NCBI RefSeq assembly: GCF_027359415.1
Contig: NZ_CP114780.1
Coordinates: 310,001 to 374,000 of the forward strand
From: Prochlorococcus marinus str. MIT 0918
GTDB lineage: Bacteria > Cyanobacteriota > Cyanobacteriia > PCC-6307 > Cyanobiaceae
DNA length: 64,000 nucleotides
Direction of reading: 5' to 3'
The position numbers were made by a program, and so were the translations under genes. Position 1 is the first letter of the stretch, and every line of letters starts with the position of its first letter. This document shows positions 1 through 9,117 of this stretch, piece by piece. The notes below the pieces were generated by a model. The model ran no database searches, had not been told where the DNA came from, and was given only the letters and a program-made list of their open reading frames with translations.

Positions 1-940
1 CTTTAATGATAATAATATCTTGTGTAGGAGTACCTTCTCCGTCGAAGGTAAAGGCTCCTATATTAGATTTATGAAGTCCATTGTCACTTAGAGATAATAT
101 CTCACTAGCCACTTGATTACCGATTGATTCCTTCGTAGATAAACTAACCCCATCAATCACGGACCTAGCGTTATATATATTACTAAAGGCTGTTATAAGA
201 TCTAGGAAAGCTTCTGGTTTAAAACAAACTAAATACTTTCCTGTTGTTATTGGATGATAATCTAAATGATCGATAGTTCTTGTTGCAGCTTCTTTAATAC
301 AATTATTAATATCAAGTTCATTTACACCATGAGCTAACTTTATTGATCCTGAACTTCTAGGCTTTCTACCATTTTCTTCTGCTCTAGCAAAAAGATATAG
401 ACTGGCTTGTGTTAGTAACATATGTCTTACTGCACCCTCACTATTAATATATACTCGTTCATATCTATTTTCTGACAGTCCATTATATGGAACACTTTTT
501 ATAGAATTATGGCTATTAATAAGATCACTTTCAGCTTCTATTAATAGATTTATTAGTTTTGTTATCCCAACTGATTCTCTAATTGGCCGCTTAATTAATG
601 GAAGATCAGTTTTAGATAGTTTGGAGAAATCAGGAGTTTCATTATTGTTACCAAACATACTAGCTTCTAGAGCTTTATTAAGTGCTTTTCTAAGACCTAC
701 ATCTGATAAATCTGATGTACTTGTTGTTCCAACTAAATTCTCACTATTCCATACTCTTATTGTTATATTACTTTTTTGAGAAGCTTTAGTTTGCTTTGGT
801 TCACCTTTGTCAATTTGTACTGATATGTCATTATTTACTGAAGCTCCAAAGTCCCACTTTTTAATATTAATTTCTTTTGATAAAGTGTTTAACTTATCTT
901 TTAAAAATAATTCATTAATTAGAGTGCTTTTATTATTCAT
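1..940 (-). CDS. tldE: TldE/PmbA-family metalloprotease subunit, N-terminal 313 residues (cut by window edge)
   Basis: Partner of TldD in the TldD/TldE protease, which degrades unfolded peptides and matures modified peptides in other bacteria. The reading frame is open from its ATG at 940 to the window edge, beginning MNNKSTLINELFLKDKLN. It shows the PmbA features: an N-terminal beta-domain and the 'GKYLVCFKPEAF..LI..FS' region followed by 'DGEGTPTQ'. The start overlaps the TldD stop as TAATG, so the two are translationally coupled and TldD is upstream. TldE proteins lack the HExxxH site, consistent with a non-catalytic subunit. The C-terminal third lies outside the window. Confidence 0.88.
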   Translation of the reverse strand, partial: MNNKSTLINELFLKDKLNTLSKEINIKKWDFGASVNNDISVQIDKGEPKQTKASQKSNITIRVWNSENLVGTTSTSDLSDVGLRKALNKALEASMFGNNNETPDFSKLSKTDLPLIKRPIRESVGITKLINLLIEAESDLINSHNSIKSVPYNGLSENRYERVYINSEGAVRHMLLTQASLYLFARAEENGRKPRSSGSIKLAHGVNELDINNCIKEAATRTIDHLDYHPITTGKYLVCFKPEAFLDLITAFSNIYNARSVIDGVSLSTKESIGNQVASEILSLSDNGLHKSNIGAFTFDGEGTPTQDIIIIK

Positions 941-2391
941 TATCTTCCTCCAATGGTTATTGAATCAACCTTTATATGTGGTTGTCCGACGGTAACATTT
1001 ATATTCCCACTGACAGAACCACAGAACCCAGCAGCAAGATCAAGATCATCTGCACACATTGATATTCTGGGCATAATGTCTATTGCTTCTCCAATTAATG
1101 TTGCTCCTTTTACTGGTTCAGTTAATTTGCCATTCTTTATTAGATAACCTTCTTCAACAGAAAAGTTAAATTGTCCTGTTGCTCCAACGCTACCTCCTCC
1201 CATTGATTTGCAATAGATTCCTTGATCAATACTTTCAATTAATTCATTAACTTTATAGGGACCTTTTTCTATATATGTGTTTCTCATACGACTAGCAGCA
1301 GCGAAAGCATAGCTTTGTCTTCTTCCACTACCGGTTCTTGCATGCCCAGTTCGCAACTCTCCTGCTCTATCACTTAGAAATTGTTTTAATACACCATTTT
1401 TGATAAGTATTGTTTTTTGTGTTTCCATACCTTCATCATCCATAGAAATTGATCCAAATGCTCCTTCACTAAGGCCTTCATCTATTGCTGTTACAGCCTT
1501 ATTTGCAATTTGATGGTTTAGTTTATGTTCAAAAGGGGTAGTTCCTCTTTCGATCTGAGTTGTTTCGAGTAGATGACCGCATGCCTCATGAAAAATTACA
1601 CCACCAAATTTATTGGCTAGAACTGCAGGCATTTGTCCAGCATTTACATATTTTGCATAAAGCATTTTATTTGCACTTTCATTAATTTCTTGGGCTGTTT
1701 CATCGGCGTTCCATTCAATAAGAGCACGGGGTTGTGATGATGAACCTAATCTTCTTCCAATTGATGATCGATTCTTTTTGTCTGCTGCTAAAACATTTAC
1801 TCCAATAGATTGATATAATCTTAAATCTCTAGCAAAAGTTCCGTCACTTGAAGCGACAATAACTTCTTGTATGGTTTTTGAATAACTTCCTCTTCTCACA
1901 TTTAATTTTGGACCATACTTCCTTAGATGGTTTGTTGCTTCTAATATTTTTTTACTACTTTCTTGAAGAGATGGACAGTCTGATAGAAATTGGTTTTTAT
2001 TTTTTCCGAAGTCTTTTAGGTTGTTTAACCCTTCAAATGACTCATTATTTAATGTGATCTTTTCTAATCCCAGCATTCCTAAAGCTTGATCTAACGCAAA
2101 TTTCAACCCGGATTCAGAAAAATCATTAGTTGATACAAAACCATCTCTTTTCCCTAAAAAGGCTCTTATTCCAATTCCTTTACCTATGGAAGGATTAACA
2201 CTTGTTACTGTGTCTTGTTCAGCAAGAAGAGAAATGTTGTCTATATTTTCAATGAATATTTCTACGAAATCTGCTCCTGCAGAGATTCCGTATGAAAGTA
2301 GTTCTTCAAGGTGTTTCTTGAAAGTGTCGTCTATGGAATGAGTTTCAAGAAAATTGGGGTTTAAATTGTTCTTAGTTAAAGACACGTACAC
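940..2391 (-). CDS. tldD: TldD metalloprotease subunit
   Basis: Catalytic subunit of the TldD/TldE heteromeric cytosolic protease. The 483-residue length is normal for the family. The zinc motif HEACGH (HExxxH) lies near residue 270, and the C-terminal 'GFCGSVSGNINVTVGQPHI' segment is typical of TldD, where a cysteine supplies a further ligand in the family. The first codon is GTG at 2391; a second in-frame GTG two codons later is possible. It is followed by the overlapping tldE, the usual arrangement for the obligate pair. Confidence 0.93.
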   Translation of the reverse strand: MYVSLTKNNLNPNFLETHSIDDTFKKHLEELLSYGISAGADFVEIFIENIDNISLLAEQDTVTSVNPSIGKGIGIRAFLGKRDGFVSTNDFSESGLKFALDQALGMLGLEKITLNNESFEGLNNLKDFGKNKNQFLSDCPSLQESSKKILEATNHLRKYGPKLNVRRGSYSKTIQEVIVASSDGTFARDLRLYQSIGVNVLAADKKNRSSIGRRLGSSSQPRALIEWNADETAQEINESANKMLYAKYVNAGQMPAVLANKFGGVIFHEACGHLLETTQIERGTTPFEHKLNHQIANKAVTAIDEGLSEGAFGSISMDDEGMETQKTILIKNGVLKQFLSDRAGELRTGHARTGSGRRQSYAFAAASRMRNTYIEKGPYKVNELIESIDQGIYCKSMGGGSVGATGQFNFSVEEGYLIKNGKLTEPVKGATLIGEAIDIMPRISMCADDLDLAAGFCGSVSGNINVTVGQPHIKVDSITIGGR

Positions 2392-2512
2392 ACCTCTTAC
2401 AATTTTATAATAGGCTTTATAACTAAAGATAAATACTTAAGTTGAGATACCCTTTCATTACTTACCTAATCACATAGGCCTATTATCTATATGAAAAGGT
2501 TTATTTTTTTAT

Positions 2513-2845
2513 ATGCCTGATCCAATTCCTCAATACATATTGATTGCCCCAGTTGGTCAATTATGTGGTAACGGCCAATTACGTGAGACTATTTCTGAAC
2601 GTAGAAATAGACAAGGTAATGATGTACCTTTTTGGTATCTTTCTTCTGATTTGGTTCAGAAATTTAATATCTCCACGTCTAACTTTGAAGCTGTAGTTAG
2701 TGATCAGAAAACTGCCATCATATGGCTTCAACTGAGATTTGGTGGTGAGATTATTAATAAGAAATTAGATTTACATCAATTAAGACAATCAGCGATGGAA
2801 CTTCCACCAGCAGCAGCTCATAGAGATATTAGTATTACTGACTAA
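2513..2845 (+). CDS. Small conserved protein of unknown function upstream of the ferredoxin
   Basis: A 110-residue soluble protein beginning MPDPIPQYILIAPVGQL, with no signal peptide or membrane segment. I recognise no catalytic motif. It ends two bases before the GTG start of the ferredoxin gene, so the two are probably cotranscribed and translationally linked. That suggests, without proving, a role related to the ferredoxin or to the neighbouring chlorophyll cyclase. It has the look of a lineage-restricted cyanobacterial protein. Confidence 0.8.
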   Translation: MPDPIPQYILIAPVGQLCGNGQLRETISERRNRQGNDVPFWYLSSDLVQKFNISTSNFEAVVSDQKTAIIWLQLRFGGEIINKKLDLHQLRQSAMELPPAAAHRDISITD

Positions 2846-2847
2846 TC

Positions 2848-3219
2848 GTGGAATCAAACCAAACGCACACCATTACAATTCATTTTCGGCAAGAAAATCG
2901 TACTATTTCTCTCGAAATACCTGAGGGAGAAAGCATTTTGCGTTATTTCGAAGAAAAAGGTGAAACTTTGCCTTTTTCATGTCGAAATGGTTGTTGTACG
3001 ACTTGTGCAGTAAAGGTTATTTCTGGTTCTATGGATCAATCTGATGGTATTGGTTTATCTAAACAGATGCAGGATAATGGTTATGGATTGTTATGTGTAG
3101 CCAAAGTTAATGGCCCTTTAGAGGTAGTAACTCAAGAAGAAGATGAAGTATATGAGCTTCAATTTGGTAAATATCTTGGATCAATTAAAAATAAGGCTGG
3201 TAATCCATTTGATATGTAG
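2848..3219 (+). CDS. [2Fe-2S] ferredoxin with C-terminal extension, FdC2-like
   Basis: Plant-type one-electron carrier of 123 residues. The cluster ligands are visible as CRNGCCTTC (CxxxxCxxC) near residues 40-50 and a fourth cysteine in 'GLLCVAKV'. After that cysteine the chain continues about 30 residues, through 'EEDEVYELQFGKYLG', which is longer than photosynthetic PetF and resembles the FdC2 class. In plants FdC2-type ferredoxins are linked to chlorophyll synthesis, and this gene runs convergently into acsF only 5 bases away. The start is GTG at 2848, with no clear ribosome-binding site; coupling to the upstream gene is likely. The ferredoxin fold is certain; the FdC2 subclass is an inference. 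Confidence 0.92.
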   Translation: MESNQTHTITIHFRQENRTISLEIPEGESILRYFEEKGETLPFSCRNGCCTTCAVKVISGSMDQSDGIGLSKQMQDNGYGLLCVAKVNGPLEVVTQEEDEVYELQFGKYLGSIKNKAGNPFDM

Positions 3220-3224
3220 TTTGT

Positions 3225-4280
3225 TTATCCATAACGAACAGCATTTGTTTTTTCCATTGGTAGAATAAACTGTTTTAATATTAAAGTTACGAATTTTGCC
3301 ATTGCAACAGGTTTTTTGATACCTTTTTCACTTCTCCAAGCTTTAAATGCGTTTAATATTTCTATTCTCATTTCCAAGAATTTACCATCATCAAATTTGT
3401 ATACCCAGGGAAATGCATTTTTAGAAGTATTGTTTGTTTGAATAATTACTTCTTCATCAAACAATACTGGATCTATTCCTAAGAGCTTATAAAAATCTCC
3501 TCTTTCACAAACTGTAAGTGTATGAGTAAGAAATACAGTCCACAGAAAGAATCGACTTAAAATTTTACCTCTAAATCCTTTGGTCATTCCAGGCCAGCAT
3601 CTCATCATCAAATTTATACAATCACCATGTCTATTTTCATCTTGACACCATGGTTCAAAGAAATCAAATAAAGGTGCACAAACCTTTTCAGGATTAGCTT
3701 TTAGGTGCCTATTAATTAAAATATATCTCCAATATCCAATCTTCTCAGATAGATACAAGGAATAAAGAACCCAGCTTAGTGGGAAGAAAGTAGCAGCTCT
3801 TTTTTTGGGTAGGTTTGGTAAATCAACGTTAATACCCTCAGTTTTTAATGCCCTTCCTAGAAATCCAGCGTGACGAGCTTCGTCACGTGCGAGGAATGTA
3901 AAGAATTGTCCTAACTCTGCACGACCTGCTTTTTTAAATCTGTTAGAAATTTCTTTAAAGAGTAAAAAACCAGAAAACTCTGAAACTACTGAACGAACTA
4001 AATAACTTTCATAGACTGCTTTGTCTTCAGCTGATAGATCTTGAAGCCTTTCTAAAGATGCTTTTCTGTCAAAGTGCTTAAGGTTGTAGTCAGCCTCCAT
4101 CTCCTTGAACATTGCTTCGAAATCTTTTCTTGCAATATCTAGATCAGTTTTTGCTGCTTTTTCGAATTCGGTTGTATAAAAGCGAGGAGTTAGAAGGTTT
4201 TCATCAAGATGAGGAGGGAGTTCGTTCCTAGCAAGAGTTGATGGAGCTCCAGATGTTAAGGCTGTCATTTCCTTCTTCAA
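3225..4280 (-). CDS. acsF: Mg-protoporphyrin IX monomethyl ester oxidative cyclase (aerobic)
   Basis: O2-dependent di-iron cyclase that forms the isocyclic E ring of chlorophyll (divinyl protochlorophyllide), acting at the membrane. The 351-residue length fits the family. The di-iron ligands are seen as two ExxH-type motifs: DEARHAGF around residues 132-140 and DENRHGD around 215-221, with partner glutamates in 'VVSEFSG' and 'FFEPW'. The enzyme needs electrons from ferredoxin, and a ferredoxin gene is the convergent neighbour. It is a stand-alone gene with about 120 bp before the next minus-strand gene. Confidence 0.96.
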   Translation of the reverse strand: MKKEMTALTSGAPSTLARNELPPHLDENLLTPRFYTTEFEKAAKTDLDIARKDFEAMFKEMEADYNLKHFDRKASLERLQDLSAEDKAVYESYLVRSVVSEFSGFLLFKEISNRFKKAGRAELGQFFTFLARDEARHAGFLGRALKTEGINVDLPNLPKKRAATFFPLSWVLYSLYLSEKIGYWRYILINRHLKANPEKVCAPLFDFFEPWCQDENRHGDCINLMMRCWPGMTKGFRGKILSRFFLWTVFLTHTLTVCERGDFYKLLGIDPVLFDEEVIIQTNNTSKNAFPWVYKFDDGKFLEMRIEILNAFKAWRSEKGIKKPVAMAKFVTLILKQFILPMEKTNAVRYG

Positions 4281-4400
4281 TTTAGGGGATTATAATAAGA
4301 CTTAAACTGACATTTTTGGTAAAAACTTCATGTAGTGACTAAATTGGCAATTATTAGAACGTATTAATTGGTAAATGGGTTCAGTCTAAGAAAGAAAAAT

Positions 4401-4853
4401 TTAGTTGTTGCCTAGCCATTTCTGACCATTAAGTCTTTGTATAAATCTAGAGGTAATAAGTTTAAGAGTAATTTTCTTTTCATCAATAAGAAAAGATTCT
4501 AAAAGACTAGGTTCTGATTGTGATTCTGAAAGAGCTATGTTCTTCGATGATTTTATATTTGCTTTGTCAAAAGTAATCCAAAATTTCCTTCCATTATCTA
4601 ATGAACCTTGGATCATCCAACAGTCACCTCCAACTACAGGTCGTTGATCTTGTTTTAAAACTATGGAACTTGATCCAACTCCCTTTGAGTTAAGGGCAGA
4701 TTGAAGATCAGGAATAAGATCATCATTAATAAATTCTTCAAAAGGCTTTTCTTCTAATTTTTTGGGCTTTTCTTTTTGAGGTGTTGTGTTTTTAAAGTCA
4801 TTAGTTTGACTTGGTACAAGAGGTAGTGATTCTTCTTCTTGATTAATGGCCAA
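4401..4853 (-). CDS. DUF2996 family protein
   Basis: A 150-residue protein matching the cyanobacterial and plastid DUF2996 family. A low-complexity polar, proline and lysine-rich N-terminus (residues 1-40) is followed by a compact domain with 'DDLIPDLQSALNSKGV' and 'GGDCWMIQGSLDNGRKFWI'. No signal peptide or membrane span. Function is unknown to me. It ends upstream of acsF on the same strand, separated by 120 bp, so shared transcription is possible but not shown. Confidence 0.8.
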   Translation of the reverse strand: MAINQEEESLPLVPSQTNDFKNTTPQKEKPKKLEEKPFEEFINDDLIPDLQSALNSKGVGSSSIVLKQDQRPVVGGDCWMIQGSLDNGRKFWITFDKANIKSSKNIALSESQSEPSLLESFLIDEKKITLKLITSRFIQRLNGQKWLGNN

Positions 4854-4920
4854 TTGAAATGAACTAACTGATTTTATTATAAGATTAAAATGTTATGAAC
4901 AGGTTTAATATTTATAATTT

Positions 4921-5430
4921 TTACCATTTTTCGTCGATAATATCCATCCAGTCATTTTGAGTGGTGATATTACTAAAATCCTTGTTTACTTTATTTGTAT
5001 AAGTATAATCTTTTTGTTCTAAATCTACATTTTTAAATTGTGAATTTTTATCTTTAATTACTTTGTATGGAACTGAAACTGTTGGACTTGGCTCTCTTAT
5101 ATCCCTTTCGAAATACTGTATACTTTCATTAATAATAGGATCTTCATGTTGGTAGCTTTCTGCTGTTGATTGATTAATATTTAATTTAGATTTTGTTTTA
5201 CTTGTATGAGTATTAATTTCATATAATAGGATAATGTTATTGAGAGAAGAAAGAGAAAAGCCGATTAAACCTCCTATAGCTAAAAGCGTACCTAAACTAT
5301 ATTCCTTAGTCTCCCATAATAATATCTTCAGTTTTGATTTTTCTTGTATATTAGTAGCAGAAATTAAAAAGATCAATATAATAGGAGTTAATGAAATAAT
5401 AATAAAACTTTTATTTAATAGATATTTCAT
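4921..5430 (-). CDS. Small membrane protein of unknown function, downstream of ubiX
   Basis: A 169-residue protein with two predicted membrane helices: residues about 8-26 (FIIISLTPIILIFLISA) and about 48-68 (LLAIGGLIGFSLSSLNNIILL). A polar cytosolic tail of about 100 residues follows. The hairpin layout is reminiscent of LapA-like (DUF1049) membrane proteins, but I cannot assign it. Its ATG overlaps the ubiX stop by four bases (ATGA), so it is translationally coupled to ubiX. Confidence 0.72.
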   Translation of the reverse strand: MKYLLNKSFIIISLTPIILIFLISATNIQEKSKLKILLWETKEYSLGTLLAIGGLIGFSLSSLNNIILLYEINTHTSKTKSKLNINQSTAESYQHEDPIINESIQYFERDIREPSPTVSVPYKVIKDKNSQFKNVDLEQKDYTYTNKVNKDFSNITTQNDWMDIIDEKW

Positions 5431-6032
5431 TTAATTCCTTTCCATCTATTTATTTTTGGCAAGTCAAAATCAAATGAATCGAATAGTCTGACTGCCATAA
5501 AATCAATCATTTCGTCTATAGTTTTAGGGTCTGAATACCAAGAAGGTATACAGGGTATTATTTTTGCTCCTGCTTCACATAATAAAGTCATATTTTTAAG
5601 ATGAATAAGATTAAAAGGACTTTCTCTAGGAGAAATTATTAGAGGTCTTCCTTCTTTTAGATGAACATCTGCACATCGTTCAATTAAATCAATAGAACAA
5701 CCTGAGGCAATTCTTCCAAGTGTTCCCATAGAACAAGGAATGATTACCATTCCTTTTGTTGTATAACTTCCACTAGCAATGTTGGCTGAATTATCATTCC
5801 ACTTATGACAAGTAATTTTACCGCTATTATTATTAAGTCTTTCTCGCCAGAAAAGTGCTTGTTTTTTCATTTCTAATGGTATTTGTATTCCTTTCTCAGA
5901 TTTCCATACCTCATATGCTCCTTTACTGATAATTATATCTAAATTTTGATGACTTTTAAGAAGTAGATCGATTGCTCTTTCAGCTATTATTTGTGATGAA
6001 GCTCCAGTTAAAGCTATTACAAGAGAAGACAT
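5427..6032 (-). CDS. ubiX: Flavin prenyltransferase UbiX
   Basis: Attaches dimethylallyl phosphate to FMN to give prenyl-FMN, the cofactor of UbiD-type decarboxylases; in cyanobacteria this serves plastoquinone synthesis. The 201-residue length is normal. The N-terminal flavin motif ALTGASSQIIAERAIDLL and the later 'VIIPCSMGTLGRIASG' and 'PRESPFNLIHLKNM' match the family. It lies 15 bp downstream of the large RNB-like gene and overlaps the following membrane-protein gene, so the three form a likely transcription unit. Confidence 0.95.
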   Translation of the reverse strand: MSSLVIALTGASSQIIAERAIDLLLKSHQNLDIIISKGAYEVWKSEKGIQIPLEMKKQALFWRERLNNNSGKITCHKWNDNSANIASGSYTTKGMVIIPCSMGTLGRIASGCSIDLIERCADVHLKEGRPLIISPRESPFNLIHLKNMTLLCEAGAKIIPCIPSWYSDPKTIDEMIDFMAVRLFDSFDFDLPKINRWKGIK

Positions 6033-6047
6033 AATAATAATTATTAA

Positions 6048-8345
6048 TTAGTTTTTAGTATTACTGATTTTAGCTTCTTCTATTTCAATAGAAGAAGTAT
6101 TATCAGCTGTAAGGTTAATGTCTAAATCTATTTGATTTCTTAGTAAATCTATTTTTAATACTTTTACCATAACTTTATCTCCTAATTGAAATGTCTTCTT
6201 ATTTTTACGTCCTATTAATAGGTTTTGTCTAGATCTGTATTCATACCAGTCATCATTTAATGAACTAACATGTACTAATCCTTCAGCTTTCGATGGTTCA
6301 ATCTCTACAAAAAAACCATAACTCTGAACCCCAGTAATAGTTCCTTCTATAACTTTGTTTATGACATTTTCTACTGCTCTTAGTTGAATCATTGATATTA
6401 AACCTAATTTAAATGATTTAGCTTGATCTTTTTTACTATTTAAATCCTTAATAACCATTTCATTAACTAATTTTGATAATGTTGATAAAATTGATTTTGA
6501 GAATATAGAAGATTCGGATGTATTATCTGTATTTTTTAAACCAAACAAATTTTCATTTCTAACATTTTTCTTTGTTGTTGACTTAGCATCTAGTAGTAGC
6601 TTTACAAGAATATATTGATTAATAATATCTGAATAACTTTGGCCTGGGGATGTCCATGGCGTTTCTATATAACTACTATTATCTTCTATTAAACCTTTAT
6701 CTTCATTGTTATAATTACTAGACAAAACATATTTAGCATCTGGAATTGTATTAGATATCAATTTTTCAATTAATTCTTTATTAGGACTTATATTCATAGC
6801 TTTTATAAGATCTTCGAAACGTACAATTCCATCTTCATTTACTGTGATATTTGATTCTAGAACTAATGCAGATTTGATTATCTCATTAATTTGTATATCT
6901 CGCTGTCCTTTTCTAACTAAAAGTATATGTTCAATTTGGTAAGAATTAAAATGATTTTTTAAAATAATATTTGATAATTTCATAAATTGAGACAATATTG
7001 ATTGTGGATCATTTAAATTTAAGGGTTTATTCCATCCTTCATAATCTTCGCCAGGTGTAAATACATTAAAATCATCTAAATATTTAAGATCGGGATATAA
7101 AATATTTAATTCAATCATTCCTTGTTGTATTAGTGTTTGATTTATTAATTTTGAAGTATGTATTATATTTTCTAACTGTTGAATACTATCTTTTATTGCT
7201 TTTAATTTTGCTGGTATTACTCTGCTCCTTGGCTTTCTATTTAATAATGATTCAATATGACTAGGATTAATTTCATTTTTTGGTTCAACTATACTTAAGT
7301 AGAATTGATATGAATTCACTTCTCCATTCTTACCTAGAATAAATTCTATTGTTACTGCTTCATTAGCTTTATTCAATTGCAAGCAGGATTCTTCATATAA
7401 TTTTTCATTTAATAAATTTTTCCATTCAATAGCTAAACAAATAGATTTTGATCGATCTTTTATCCAATCATCTAATTTACTTCCAAAGTTAATACGTTCA
7501 CTTATTGCTGGTACATGAAGCCAAACTTTCATTCCTCCTTTATAGGGTTCAGTATAGATTGCTGGAAGTAATGGCGAATCTTTTGATACCCAGCTTTTTA
7601 ATAATAAACATGGCTGACTTTGTAAATTAATGCGAGGTTTTAAAATAGGTTGTTTTAAGGCGACATTAGGAGCTTTACTTTCATTTAATAAATTATATTT
7701 TGTCTTTATTATTTCTAAATCTCCTTCTAATCCATTATCCAAAGTTAGTTTTCTAGAAACTTCGCCAGTAGCCCTAAGTTGTGCTATAGGGTACCTGGTG
7801 ATTTTTATATCTACAATGTTTTGGTTTTCTTTTTCTAGGTATTCATTATCTATATGAGGTAATTCTATTAATGAAAGTATTCTTTCATCTAATGGATCTC
7901 CGTATAGGATATTTTCTTCTTCTCTAAGTGTTGCAAGAACATTCTGTTTTGACCTTTCAAGTATACATAGAACCTTACCTTCAGGAGATCTCCTTCTAAC
8001 AGCTTCTCTATTTATTTTTACTAGTACCTTATCACCGTGCCATGCTTGATTAAGGTTTTTCTCTCGTACATATATATCCTCACCACCGTCATCTCTAACA
8101 GCAAAACAGAATCCCTTGCTACTACTTCTAATTCTTGCTGAAATATAGTTGATATCATTGGTTTTTTCTATGAACTCTTCTTCTTTTGTTTGAATAATCC
8201 CTAATTTAGTAAGAGCTTGTATTGCTATATGAAGTCTAGATCTTTCTAACTTTTTGGTTAGTTTAAGCATTTTTTCAATTGACTTTATCTCTAGGCTCCC
8301 TTCATTGGGTAGCAGTTCTAGAATTTTGGCTACCGTAAACATCAT
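6048..8345 (-). CDS. RNase II/R-family protein with degenerate catalytic core
   Basis: A 765-residue protein with the RNase R architecture: an N-terminal winged-helix-like region (1-60), a cold-shock-like OB fold ('GFCFAVRDDGGEDIYVREKNL', 78-98), an RNB-like core (about 245-620) and a C-terminal S1 domain ('GTITGVQSYGFFVEIEPS'). The core lacks the metal-binding aspartates. Where active enzymes have TIDPxDARDFDDA, this one has KDSPLLPAIYTEP (residues 255-267). Where they have TSPIRRYxD, it has TSPGQSYSD (about 565-573). It is therefore probably not an exoribonuclease but an RNA-binding or regulatory paralogue. An intact RNB enzyme is at 27788-29071. It leads the ubiX unit. Confidence 0.88.
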   Translation of the reverse strand: MMFTVAKILELLPNEGSLEIKSIEKMLKLTKKLERSRLHIAIQALTKLGIIQTKEEEFIEKTNDINYISARIRSSSKGFCFAVRDDGGEDIYVREKNLNQAWHGDKVLVKINREAVRRRSPEGKVLCILERSKQNVLATLREEENILYGDPLDERILSLIELPHIDNEYLEKENQNIVDIKITRYPIAQLRATGEVSRKLTLDNGLEGDLEIIKTKYNLLNESKAPNVALKQPILKPRINLQSQPCLLLKSWVSKDSPLLPAIYTEPYKGGMKVWLHVPAISERINFGSKLDDWIKDRSKSICLAIEWKNLLNEKLYEESCLQLNKANEAVTIEFILGKNGEVNSYQFYLSIVEPKNEINPSHIESLLNRKPRSRVIPAKLKAIKDSIQQLENIIHTSKLINQTLIQQGMIELNILYPDLKYLDDFNVFTPGEDYEGWNKPLNLNDPQSILSQFMKLSNIILKNHFNSYQIEHILLVRKGQRDIQINEIIKSALVLESNITVNEDGIVRFEDLIKAMNISPNKELIEKLISNTIPDAKYVLSSNYNNEDKGLIEDNSSYIETPWTSPGQSYSDIINQYILVKLLLDAKSTTKKNVRNENLFGLKNTDNTSESSIFSKSILSTLSKLVNEMVIKDLNSKKDQAKSFKLGLISMIQLRAVENVINKVIEGTITGVQSYGFFVEIEPSKAEGLVHVSSLNDDWYEYRSRQNLLIGRKNKKTFQLGDKVMVKVLKIDLLRNQIDLDINLTADNTSSIEIEEAKISNTKN

Positions 8346-8455
8346 TATTAAAGAATCCTGTTTTGGATAGTTTTAGTTATTAGAGATTGTTCAATAATTA
8401 TATTGCAGTACCTCTTTATTATTGATAAAAGATCCAAATCTGCATAGAAAGGAAT

Positions 8456-8758
8456 TTATTTGGCATCTTGGTTAATCTCAGATTGTTCGGGAGTACCTAT
8501 TAATAATGTTATACCTATTACCAGAAAACCAATTGCAGCAAGTGATTTTATAATTGATTCTGGTATGAAGTTCGCAAATGATCCACCTAGTAATACTCCA
8601 ATAAGACTTGCAATTATAAGCGCAGTTGAGGAGCCAATGAATACAGCTAAGGGTTTTTTACTGGTTCCACTTATTGCCAGAGTTGCAATTTGAGTCTTGT
8701 CACCTAATTCGGCTAGAAAAATAGTTATAAATGTAGATATTATTATTGATTTAGTCAT
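8456..8758 (-). CDS. Half-size Gdt1/TMEM165 (UPF0016) cation exporter subunit, copy 2
   Basis: A 100-residue membrane protein with one copy of the UPF0016 signature, ELGDKTQIATL, at residues 16-26. About three membrane helices are visible (residues 3-20, 38-58 and 67-87). UPF0016 proteins move Mn2+ or Ca2+ and full-length members carry two such motifs. This gene and its upstream neighbour each carry one, so they probably assemble as a heterodimer, like the hemi-manganese exchangers described in other cyanobacteria. It starts two bases after the stop of the other half. Confidence 0.9.
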   Translation of the reverse strand: MTKSIIISTFITIFLAELGDKTQIATLAISGTSKKPLAVFIGSSTALIIASLIGVLLGGSFANFIPESIIKSLAAIGFLVIGITLLIGTPEQSEINQDAK

Positions 8759-8760
8759 TG

Positions 8761-9114
8761 TTAGATGATTCCAAAATTAAATAAATTACTTACTTCTATG
8801 AAAATAACTATACTTAATATAATCATAATAATACCAGCAGATTTATTAAAGATATTCTCTGGTATTTTATTTGCAAGCCATGAGCCTATTAAGACACCTA
8901 TTAGACTTGTACATATTAATGCTAATGAAGATCCTATGAAAACAAGTTTAGGATCTCCTGTTTCAGCAGCTAAAAGGAGAGTCGCAATTTGAGTCTTATC
9001 ACCAAGTTCAGCTAGAAATACTGCAGTAAATGTTTTAATAATAACTGAAAGGAAATCTTCATTATCAGTATTCTTGATAGAAAAAAGGTTTAAGAATTGC
9101 TCTTTCTCAGTCAT
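8761..9114 (-). CDS. Half-size Gdt1/TMEM165 (UPF0016) cation exporter subunit, copy 1
   Basis: A 117-residue membrane protein with the single UPF0016 motif ELGDKTQIATL at residues 36-46, after an N-terminal polar extension of about 20 residues. Membrane spans are near 25-42, 54-78 and 88-110. It is paired with the adjacent half-size protein; together they would supply the two acidic motifs of one transport site. The likely role is export of excess Mn2+ from the cytosol to protect or supply photosystem II, inferred from the family. It lies 3 bp downstream of the YkgJ-type gene. Confidence 0.9.
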   Translation of the reverse strand: MTEKEQFLNLFSIKNTDNEDFLSVIIKTFTAVFLAELGDKTQIATLLLAAETGDPKLVFIGSSLALICTSLIGVLIGSWLANKIPENIFNKSAGIIMIILSIVIFIEVSNLFNFGII

Positions 9115-9117
9115 ATA

